This document shows, piece by piece, positions 10,001 through 17,300 of a stretch of DNA of 22,090 bases (positions are counted from its first letter, which is position 1; every line of letters begins with the position of its first letter). The DNA is from Clostridia bacterium. GTDB lineage: Bacteria > Bacillota > Clostridia > Christensenellales > UBA1242. The notes under the pieces were generated by a model that saw only the letters and a program-made list of their open reading frames with translations, was not told the origin of the DNA and did not search any database. A program made the translations under genes and the position numbers. The stretch spans positions 1 through 22,090 of the forward strand of contig CAAFWB010000039.1 of NCBI GenBank assembly GCA_900766395.1, written 5' to 3'.

Positions 10001-13000
10001 GGAAGTGAAATTGATGTCAGTCCCGCGGTGTCTTTTAGCGCTCTGACGCCAATTTTTGTCACTTTTGTTGTTGAGAGTGTGTCAAGATTTCGAAGCATAG
10101 AACAACCAATCATCGCTTCACTCTTGATTTCTGTCAATCCTCTTGCAAGGGAAAGCGTCAAAAGACTTGAGCAATTTGCAAATGTTCTTGCTTCAAGAAT
10201 TTTGACCGCCGTGTTTTCAAAACCAGAAACTGCTGTGAGATTGGAGCAGCCTTCAAATGCAGACTCTCCGAGTGTTGACAATGTTTGAGGAAGTTTTACA
10301 CTTGAAAGGTTTTTGCATTCCAAAAATGCATTTTTATTGATTGTTGAAACAATTGTTTTTTCAAGATTTTGAACCGAACGAAGATTTTTGTCTTCAATAA
10401 AAGCCGCCTCGTCAATAATAGTTAAAGTTGATGGGAGTTGAATTGTTGACAAGTTTTCGCAATATGCGAATCCCTTTGCCCCAATTGTTGCTGTCTTCGT
10501 TTTTGACAAGTCAATGCTTGCAAGTTTTAAGCATCCAGAAAAAGCCCCATCTCCAACCGCGATTATTGTGCTTGGAAGCGTAATTTCATAAATTGATGAA
10601 CATTCCAAAAACATACAGTCAGAAATTTGTGAAACTGAAGTGTTTTCAAAATTTGTGATAGATCCAAGTTTTGCGTTATACGCAAATGCATAGACTCCAA
10701 CACTTTGCGTGAATGGCGCAAATCTATATTTCACGAGTTCCACGCAATTAGACATTGCAAACTCTCCAATTGCAACAACACCATCACTATGTGATATGCC
10801 TGTGAGTGTTTTGCACCCATACAAAGCAAAAGAACCGATTGTTATTGTATTTCTGTGAAGAGTAATATATTTTAATGTCGAGTCAGATGTTGATCCAAAC
10901 ATATTTTTTGAAGAGCTGCCCGCAATTGCGTTAACAGTTTTTGGAACAACAACATATTCGCTTGTTGATGTATATGAGGTTGGAGTGAGATATATTGCAT
11001 AGAGCGTAGTGCTTGAAGTTGTGCTTGGAAGATCATACCAAAGACCCAAGTCATAACGCGTGCCATTCTGTCCCTTTTCGTTATCGTCTGGATTTGTGCT
11101 GTAATAATAGAATTCTTTTCCACTCTTTGTTGGCTCAATGTTGTCGTTAATTTTGAATTGAGTTTTGTCGTCATTGTAAACAACAAGAGGCTGGTTGCCT
11201 GTTCCACCATTGATATCAAGGCGAATATACATTTTTGAATAAACCGCTTCAATAAGGTGCGATGACTGAATATTTGTGAACGTTTGGATTTGTGAATCAC
11301 CTTCTGCAACAACAACCAAATTTTCGTCAGATGAATCAACATAAATTGCTTCAATACGGTTTCCAGTGTCTGGCGTGAATGTCACACTAAATGTTTGCGT
11401 TTGATAAACTTCAACACGCCCTGTTGGTGGATTTGAACTTCCACCAGAACTATTAAGTATATCAATATAGTATATATATCTAAATATATTATCTTTATAT
11501 ATTGCGATTGGTGTTGTTCCAGTCAAACCATACATATATGTGTTTTCGGCAAAAGAACGGTTTGATAAGTTTGAAACATAGCTTGCTTTTCCACCAATTG
11601 GGACACGAACTTTTAGATCTGAAGTTGTTCCGGAAAAAATATTTCCATCAGCAATTGTTGGAGCTGCAACAGAATTAAATGTGAGTTGACTCATTTTGCT
11701 ATTTCCATCAAAAGCTCCAACACCAATTTGAATCAGTGTTTTTGGCATATCATAAGACAAAATGTTTGAGCAATTTTGGAAGGCGTAATTTCCAATCTTT
11801 TGCAATTTGCTTGGCACAACAAAATTTATGATCTCAGAGCATCCCAAGAAAGCATAAGAATCAATTATTGTGATTGAATTTGGAAGAGTTATGTTTGTGA
11901 TGTTAATTTCTGCATTTGAAAAAATATTCATTGAACCATTGCCGCCAACATATTCAATCCCATTTGAAAGTGTGAGTGACATTGGCGAATAGTTTAGACT
12001 TCTCACTCCATAAACGCTGACATCTGCCCCACTCGCAGCATCATAAATCTTTGCTGGAACAACAAGGTTTAAATCGTTCCCAAGGTAATCAGTTATGTAG
12101 AACTTGGAATCAATCTTTGTCATTTTCCAAAGCGGCTGAAATGCAACCTCAACCAACGTATCTGCTGTTGGCGCAACATTTATATTTGTCTTTGTCAAAT
12201 TATTCCCAACAAGTTTTTCAACTCCGTTGACTTTTATTGAAGATATTTTTGCCCCAGAATATGCCGATACTATGAAGTTTACGCTTTTTCCGTGTGCGCA
12301 AGTGTTTTCAGTTGGCGATATATCTCCATAATTATATCCGTCTGAATAAGCAACAACATTTGTAGTGATTGAATATATGCTTGTTTCGTATATAACATCA
12401 ACCGAGTGATCCGCCGACACACTAGCAAATGTGTATTCATAACTTTTTGTTGTTACACCTGAAATTTTTTCAATTCCGTCAATTTTGAGCGATGAAATAT
12501 ATTTCCCTTCGTTTGCAACAAATGTAAATGAAATGTCATCACCAAATCTCACACTTTGATTTGTGTTTGGCGTTGTCACACCCTCACCTGTGCTCATAAC
12601 AGATATCATATATTCTTTGAGTTCATAAGTTGCCGTGAGCGTTGTGTCACCAACAATGTTTTCGACAGCAACAATCTGTTCGTTTTCATCTTTTATCTCA
12701 ACATTCTGCCCACCAATTACAATTGAAGAAATTTTGTATCCTCCATTTGCTTTGACATCAAAATTCAACGTATTTCCATAGGTTGTGGTTGTCGTTCCAG
12801 GTGTGATTTCTCCGTTTGCAGTTTGAACAACCGTGACTGTCACCTCATTGCTCTTATATCTTGGATAAAGCGTGAGATTTTGCGAAATATTGTTAAATTC
12901 TTCACCAGAAATGTCTGCGCCTGTTCCATCTTTCAAAGTGTTCCAACTTTCAAAGATTTTTCCTGTGATGTTCGCAGCAGTCGGTGGCGTGACATCGCCA

Positions 13001-13713
13001 GCGTATGTAACTTTTTGAGTTTTGATAACTTTGTCGTTATGGTCTTTGAATGTGACGACAAAATTATCTTCTGGATATTTTGTCGAAAAGTATGGTGCAA
13101 GAACAGAAATGTTTTCATCTTCAACATTTCTTGCTTGAACACTTTCAATTCGAATTTCAAGCTCAACTGTATCATTTGAAGCATAGTGTTGTGGTCTGAG
13201 TCCATTCGGCATAACAAAACTTTCTTTTGTCATAAACCCAAACGCTTTTCCGGAATCTTTGTGACTGAGAGGAACAGGTTTTCCGTCTTGGTCGCAGAAA
13301 TAATACCATTCTCCATCTCGAACCCACGTGTATCCTTCATTTGCAGTTGGAACAAAGTTTTGAAATTTAATGACATCTTTAGCAACTGCACTTGTCGAAT
13401 AATCGGTTGTCACAAAAACACCAATTCTTGCATAAAGTTCGGAACTCTTTGGCGAAATAGAAAATGTTACATCATCACTCAAAATCTGCTGATTCCTCAA
13501 TGCCACCCAAACAGTTTCTTTCAAACTTTCACTCGTGGTGCCATCAATTTCAACTGTTGCAATCTTGATTGAAACGCTTGTTTCATCTCTATCACCAAAC
13601 CACGCGCCACTACTCATCCAAATTCCAAAAATAAGCGCACAGAAGAGGCTGAGTAGCATAACCGCTATCCAACTCTCTCTCCTATTCAATTTTCGCTTAA
13701 ATTCTTTTTTCAT
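4060..13713 (-). CDS. Giant modular surface protein: SipW-type N-terminus, LRR, LamG, Ig-like and Pmp-type beta-helix
   Basis: This 3217-aa protein is probably exported as an adhesin or matrix component. Domains in order: a basic N-terminus and hydrophobic segment (about 16-36) leading into SSGAWFGDRDE, with EIRIESVQARN near 186-196, which resembles SipW-dependent TasA/camelysin proteins; a Listeria-Bacteroides-type repeat (about 218-287); three divergent InlB-type repeats (about 289-530); BspA-type LRR block A (about 535-735); another InlB-like repeat; a module shared with the upstream giant (830-931); LRR block B (about 932-1345); two tandem LamG-like domains (about 1362-1735), each starting near a Y-I-(D/N)-T-G motif and closing with VRD(Y/F)VP and VENKFYTN; about five MBG-type Ig-like domains (about 1765-2215); LRR block C (about 2355-2450); and a right-handed beta-helix with GG(A/G)(I/V)Y repeats (about 2510-3105). 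I see no LPXTG, C-terminal membrane helix or Hint domain. The start is ATG 13713 with GGAG at 13719-13722; the upstream stop is 10 nt away, so this is the second gene of an operon. Confidence 0.9.
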   Translation of the reverse strand: MKKEFKRKLNRRESWIAVMLLSLFCALIFGIWMSSGAWFGDRDETSVSIKIATVEIDGTTSESLKETVWVALRNQQILSDDVTFSISPKSSELYARIGVFVTTDYSTSAVAKDVIKFQNFVPTANEGYTWVRDGEWYYFCDQDGKPVPLSHKDSGKAFGFMTKESFVMPNGLRPQHYASNDTVELEIRIESVQARNVEDENISVLAPYFSTKYPEDNFVVTFKDHNDKVIKTQKVTYAGDVTPPTAANITGKIFESWNTLKDGTGADISGEEFNNISQNLTLYPRYKSNEVTVTVVQTANGEITPGTTTTTYGNTLNFDVKANGGYKISSIVIGGQNVEIKDENEQIVAVENIVGDTTLTATYELKEYMISVMSTGEGVTTPNTNQSVRFGDDISFTFVANEGKYISSLKIDGIEKISGVTTKSYEYTFASVSADHSVDVIYETSIYSITTNVVAYSDGYNYGDISPTENTCAHGKSVNFIVSAYSGAKISSIKVNGVEKLVGNNLTKTNINVAPTADTLVEVAFQPLWKMTKIDSKFYITDYLGNDLNLVVPAKIYDAASGADVSVYGVRSLNYSPMSLTLSNGIEYVGGNGSMNIFSNAEINITNITLPNSITIIDSYAFLGCSEIINFVVPSKLQKIGNYAFQNCSNILSYDMPKTLIQIGVGAFDGNSKMSQLTFNSVAAPTIADGNIFSGTTSDLKVRVPIGGKASYVSNLSNRSFAENTYMYGLTGTTPIAIYKDNIFRYIYYIDILNSSGGSSNPPTGRVEVYQTQTFSVTFTPDTGNRIEAIYVDSSDENLVVVAEGDSQIQTFTNIQSSHLIEAVYSKMYIRLDINGGTGNQPLVVYNDDKTQFKINDNIEPTKSGKEFYYYSTNPDDNEKGQNGTRYDLGLWYDLPSTTSSTTLYAIYLTPTSYTSTSEYVVVPKTVNAIAGSSSKNMFGSTSDSTLKYITLHRNTITIGSFALYGCKTLTGISHSDGVVAIGEFAMSNCVELVKYRFAPFTQSVGVYAFAYNAKLGSITNFENTSVSQISDCMFLECSSIYEITLPSTIIAVGDGAFSGCLKLASIDLSKTKTATIGAKGFAYCENLSTIQLPSTLTIIDEAAFIEDKNLRSVQNLEKTIVSTINKNAFLECKNLSSVKLPQTLSTLGESAFEGCSNLTAVSGFENTAVKILEARTFANCSSLLTLSLARGLTEIKSEAMIGCSMLRNLDTLSTTKVTKIGVRALKDTAGLTSISLPTSTFVSFGQNSFENSGIQKINNLKNCSKFKSFGASSFMNSGLKEIEFPNCSFTIEANAFKNCTSLAKATFNSKTAPSAQETSFEGTTSALQVYIPNGSIDSYAPLSLGGLHNKGFSSGFDTTLSNYNVVEYIESTGTQYIDTGLTMEKSTTMRMEISAQLTSNGNWAGVNGYMQHQASLGGGNKGLFVVDYNGNTHIENVYFNDVLKYNQDWTSAYSGAKNKVAVIGMGNAENTWWTNISANKYAQIGKWYYIKVYRSGTLVRDYVPCVRNSDGIAGLYDKVENKFYTNSGTGSFGSGATTGDVVEEYQRVEHLDFTGSQYINTGIIPTANTKVETTFKTSTNSRWLFGSRTSTSATNIYAVYFNSATLLWYQIRTSGDAKSVDNYFNKISYLTTTRSEFILNGKTTSGFGTDALGSSTWPMYIGSVNTAGKADGTSGRHFVGELYSFKIWDGTTLVRDFVPVVRSRDGVAGLYDMVENKFYTNIGSGSFKTGEVISADKGMSNGATMHYIGKSQVIATCIEDIFKRHFDITMSDATYYFQSNTTRTIEVNEELPAGVAVKYTWKKSNGESGTGNSFKNVGTYVVTATISGGYYATTTATATLTIVQPSLSGITFTDKSFVYDGTKKSIAISGKLIEGASVSYSIKGVNGESVDAGATNGTTQVGVYEVTATFSGTLEGNTLVAYLTIVKASHRVTLENKSVIFDGNDHTINSPTLPSGMSISSSTVIGKEYDKDHNLTNSVSATENGRIVSRSNAGNYTITVNFDGGRNYNDTSSSATLVITPSSLEIYFATEISSGWTYDGKTHTISATAPGDVTISYSYTGTLSGSDNKFRDAGTYNLTATLKDNPNYYNSSASVTFTVKKANLTTTLNASTFTYTGNTITYNLTNGIVGKGEDGTFSATACSIVYSYTGKEFAENDTTTPNGGSVSVNGNTATNAGWYSTKLVITAPLSSNNIQNYNTLTITGSNNFKINKASGSFAVGEVWALSDTTFINKYTFDSNVQNEPKLRFSSSDTTKANINNTATGAVYVTTNVVDRTSSTSNSKVVIKATNANILPTSFIINLIPFRYDSSKSAIIQYTSSKGNDGDAVVFPAKLTPNKITYNTIRAEKETLDVKMIDCYQTGWIIKTNNPALSASVTYGVVDVSSGITSIGKDAFNGTKMTSITLPSTITSIADDAFYQSTVVRMTLNSTTINFGTNAFRSMNNLSVIQNNQALSAAFSFWSINSKVWRFSATALNESNINLSNTTAVSELKAKGYYYAIADNSVSVEVANTATTWYSTLSAAFDYAKGKTATVYVWRNLSLSSSIVMETDSTNIKLTAQYECIVIRAAANFDFFHVGSGSKFNLASGIILDGAKDTYTTNTSTVVYAGLGQFVMSGGTIRNNRSNNGGAVYVKEKRSFTMTGGTIQNCIGTDGAGAIHMESGSTFTMTNGTIKNCEAEKLDGGAIYVSATAKVYLNGGTIESCTANNSGGALFITPTAQAFLSGGKINSCTASTLYGGAIYNNGTFTMNNSYSSIGGTVDNLLWASAAKKGGAIYNDGSGVLKLSAGKIMGKTLILEEYQGNSTGEGGAIYNVGSATISGGITINGIINKGNGGGIFVAGGSVTINSATITGKVNSSGAGGGVYVSGGIFILDGGTINACSATNGGGVYVAGGTFKLNSGTIDGCSATYGGGVATSGSGKFDMTNGTISNNEATNGGGIWCDTAGWTGSAADTKISGGSISYNSAVDGGGIYLNNPADSYSSIRTLSIWGGTISGNEASNNGGGIYVDILTEIYFSHESQTPYSPVITSNVASNDGGGIYMNTPNKFYFWKGTTITSNTALNGAGVFITTIELNTYYKGFNRAFYFNDVKIYNNKNDSGQAVQLTLSDYYNYTTYVLTGRTKIEGRVQMANKNDFSLGDAGWSNTTVIEIEPLGDVVSGYSFDIKHRLLRNLNKSISTDAPKNKKQYFTTTKGQIIDSTYKFDNYNSCSSLLIVK
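4490..5960 (-). repeat. Pmp-type beta-helix repeat tract
   Basis: This stretch encodes about 15-20 degenerate turns of roughly 23-30 residues, each with a GG(A/G)(I/V)(Y/F) motif followed by a GTI..(N/C) motif, as in polymorphic outer-membrane-type beta-helices. The cleanest tandem copies lie near 4940-5130, where a 25-residue unit repeats almost exactly and is visible in the DNA. Several turns carry Cys where the others carry Asn. Confidence 0.82.
10921..11226 (-). repeat. 102-codon module shared by both giant genes, copy A
   Basis: This copy encodes a module from IRLDINGG to KTVNAIA, containing PTKSGKEFYYYST and TTLYAIYLTP. It aligns without length change to copy B (21137-21442), with clear DNA-level similarity on the same strand. 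In both genes it sits directly in front of a long BspA-type LRR block. Confidence 0.9.
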
Positions 13714-13718
13714 GTTTT

Positions 13719-13722
13719 CTCC
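13719..13722 (-). promoter_or_regulatory. Ribosome binding site deciding the 13713 start
   Basis: GGAG lies 5 nt before ATG 13713, in the 10-nt gap after the upstream TGA (13724-13726). The alternative ATG at 13746 lies inside the upstream gene with no comparable site. The arrangement favours translational coupling of the two giants. Confidence 0.75.
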
Positions 13723-13723
13723 A

Positions 13724-14380
13724 TCATTTGTTGCAATATCTTGCAATCAGATATTCAATGTCCTCCCATGTCATAAGCCCTCTACCCATAGAAATTTTGA
13801 GATATTTTGTTGGGTAAGAATCGAATTCTTCTTTTGAAACATAGTCTGCAAAATCTTCATATTCAAATAATCCAAATTCTTCAATTGCAAGTTTCATATC
13901 ATCTTGATTAAATTTCAAATCTTCATCATACTCAAATATATTAAACAATCCACTAATTCCGCCAGGCATCGACAAAACGCCGTCTGTGAAATAGTTCAAA
14001 TGATATGATGTGACAAGACTATAACATCCCGTTCTCTCTGTCGTCATAAAAGCGTCAACAAGCGTCACAACACCATTTTCAGAATAGAATCTATGTCCAA
14101 TATATTGTTTGTAAGTATTTTCCCTTATATAAACATATTTATTTAGATCCAAGTCAAAATAACCATGCTCATAAATAACACGAGATGTGACACCGTTTGA
14201 GAACTTCAAGTTGATGATGTCATACACTTTTCTGCCATCATTTTCAATAAAGTTGATGCTTGCAACATCATATTTTCCAGTTTCGTGGTTAAAAATCAAA
14301 AGCTTGTCAGAAAGCGTTAAATCTTCGACTTTCTTTTTTGTGCCGTCAGCAAGTGTAATCAGTGTTCCTTCAGCGACACA
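13724..14380 (-). other. C-terminal Hint (intein/hedgehog-like) domain and acidic tail
   Basis: Residues 2566-2783 of the upstream giant. The domain starts HAASC|VAEGTLITLADGT, a Hint block A with catalytic Cys2566 (codon 14378-14380), followed by KKVEDLTLSDKLL. A block B-like EHGYF gives His2637 (codon 14165-14167). A block F-like stretch near residue 2684 reads CYSLVTSYHLNYFTDGVLS. The His-Asn pair and the +1 nucleophile that end a splicing intein are absent; SMPGG stands there instead. About 77 acidic residues with Phe/Tyr (FEYEDF, LMTWEDIEYL) follow. Family knowledge says such domains make a thioester and cleave or transfer the upstream chain; activity here is inferred. Confidence 0.82.
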
Positions 14381-17300
14381 TGATGCAGCATGGTCTCGGA
14401 TAACCCATTGCAAATCATCTTCATCTAATTCAACCTCAATAGTCACCGTTTTGGATGCTGTTGTACTGTCATTAAGACTATACCTACCCCAAAACTGAAC
14501 GCCATATTGTTTCTTATCTTCAGCGAGTTTTGTCACAGTCGCAACCAATTTTATTTTTGTTCCCGCGTCAAAAGTTCCTGCAGATATTTTCGATCCAACT
14601 TTGAGTTGGCTATCTGAATATTTTTGTGTGCCATTAATATAAATTGACGCACTACTCCAATAACTTTTTGACTCAACATAGAATCCAACATTAACTTTAT
14701 TAGTCGTATACTCTGCTGTTAATGTCGCATTGTCCGCGACTAGGAAAGTGCTATTTGCGAAATAATTATTGCGATCATAAACCCAGTAGTTCGCTGTGTT
14801 ATTCTTTCTTGTTGAAATTGCTGGAAGCGTAACTGACGATGTGACTGTTTTTGTTGAAACCATTTTCAAATTTGTAATAGTGTATTTTAATAAACTTCCA
14901 TCATTGCAAAATCCAAAGTTGAACACAAGATAATAAGTTCCCGCTGTTGAATATGTCATTGAAAAGTTACTGGACGCATCAGATGCCATTTCGACATAAA
15001 CTTTTTCATTTCCGACATTGCTGCCATCAGTTGGAACATAATTTAGCAATTGAACGCGCATTTTCCCAGCACCAATATTTGCATAGTTTGCACTGATTGT
15101 TGGCATATTGCAATGCCACGAGAAAGTCGTTGTCCAGCCAGAAGGTATTGTCACGGGAATATATAAATTTTCAAATCCAGAAACGCCATTGCAGAAAATT
15201 GTGTTGCCATCATATATGAAACAATTTGTATGAGCAGAACTTCCAACAGTCCAAGCATTCCATCCTGAAAGAGTCGTTTCGCAAGAAACTGCGTATGTTT
15301 GTCTTGATACAAACCAGTCGGCATACAAAGACGTTCCTTGCGTAAGTTTGTAAACTTTTTGACTACTTCCTTTTGATGTGTAATATTGTATGTTTTTTGT
15401 TGAGCAAATAGCTAATGTGTTCACTGTCACGGAAACGGATGTATTTTCTGAAAAGTTTAAATCAATGAAACTATATTGATTAACGTAGTTTAAACTTGTT
15501 AGTGTGACAATTCCGTATACAACTTGCTTTGTGCCAGTTGTATCAATAACACAATAATCAGTGTAATCAACATCATTTATATCAATTGAATTCAGTGTCG
15601 CCGTGGTTGAATATGTGAAATAAAATTTCAGCATATATCCAACTTGTAATGCAGATGATGAATACCCCGACGAAGTCCCAATCCCAATTCTCCAAGTTGG
15701 CGAAGAATCACTCATTAAGTTGTTTTGTGAAGAAGACTGGTTTGTGTAGGATGGAACTGATGAGAAATAACCACCAAACGAATATCCTGCCCTGGTTGGC
15801 AAAGTGACATCAGGCATTTTCGCATCATAAGTTGCAGTAGCCTCATACAAAGTTGAACTAAATTCAGCAGCCCTAGATAGATATACATCATCATAATATG
15901 ATGTTGCAGAACCTGTATATAAGAAAGCATAGATTGTTGTGTTTGAAGTCAATGTTGGTATTGACACTTCAAGATGTTGCCACGAGCCATTGCCGGTATA
16001 TGATTTCGAATATCCCGCCCAACTATAGTTGCCACCATTAAGTTCAATTCTTATGCTGCCTGAGCCACTCGTTTTCATATAAACGCTAAATTTATAAGAA
16101 CCATTCATAATTCCTGCATAAGTTTTAAAAATTCTATAATTTCCGCCATCTGCTCCTGCAATTTGAAGTGATTTATTTCCACCATAGGCGGTGCCAGAAA
16201 CAACCTTTATTGTTGCGTTTCCTGCTTGATTCGTCCAACCACTCATTGTTCCAGTTGTTGTTAATTCAAAACTTGGATCAAATGAAAGCAAATTCTCAAT
16301 TGTGGAACCATAAGGCGAATAGTGAACCGTGTATGTGTTTGGACTCCAAATTGCAGTTAATGTTAAATTCCCATAAGTATTTGCCGGAATTGTCAAAGTT
16401 GTTCCTGAAACTGATGGAATTGAACCAGAATATCCAGAAAAGTTATAATGATCCAAATGATAACCTGTTTTTGCCGTTGGATTTGTTATTGAAATGGTTT
16501 GAGCACTTGGCGAAGTTGTGTATGTGGTTTTTCCAAGGCTTCCGTCAGAACCACCGTTTTTATCCAAAGTGATTGTGTATTGAATTCCATTCCATTTTGC
16601 ATAGAGTGTTGCATCTTTATAGATGTCTGTATACAAATCAGTTGATGTCACACCTGATGTCGTCATTGAGTATTGTTCGTCTTTATTCCCTCCACACGTT
16701 CCATCTCCATAGTAATGGCTGAAAGTGTAACCAGCGCGAGTTGGAAATGTGATGCTTGTGAGTTCTTGGGTTAAATTTGCATCTGAATAAAATTTGTTTA
16801 TTCCATAAGTATAATAGAATTTGGCTGTCCCGCCAGAACCACCATTTTTATTGAGAGTAATTGTAATTTTGTTTGGAGTCCAGTTTGCAGTTAGTGTCAA
16901 TTTGCCAACTTGGTTTGCATCAATCTTGAACGACTTGCCGCCAGTCCAAGAAAGTGTTGTTGTGTCATCGCTCATTCCAAGATAATACCAAAGTGACAAT
17001 AATTTTGCTTCACTTGTTGCGAATGTAGCCGAAGTGGAAGCATTTCCAGAATATCCTCCAGTTGTGTGCCATTGTCTCCAACGAATTTGACCTTCACCCA
17101 ATTTGCCAGTATAAGAAACTCCTGCTTTTTGATAGAAAAGAGGGAAATAAACGGCGTTGGCATAACTTGAACTATATTCCAATATCCCAGAATTCATATT
17201 TATAGTACCACTTCTCTTTCCGTCGAGAGTTGCAACAACTGACCAACCAGTAAAAGTATAACCATTTCTTGTTGGATCAGAAATCGTTGTTGTCGTTCCA

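Noticed and set aside
13744..13746. ATG at 13746 as the start of the 3217-aa protein
   Set aside because: It lies inside the upstream gene without a ribosome site, whereas ATG 13713 has GGAG 5 nt upstream and begins a typical basic signal N-terminus.
13724..14380. A true splicing intein
   Set aside because: The domain is at the protein's C-terminus with no conserved C-extein, and the terminal His-Asn and following nucleophile are absent.
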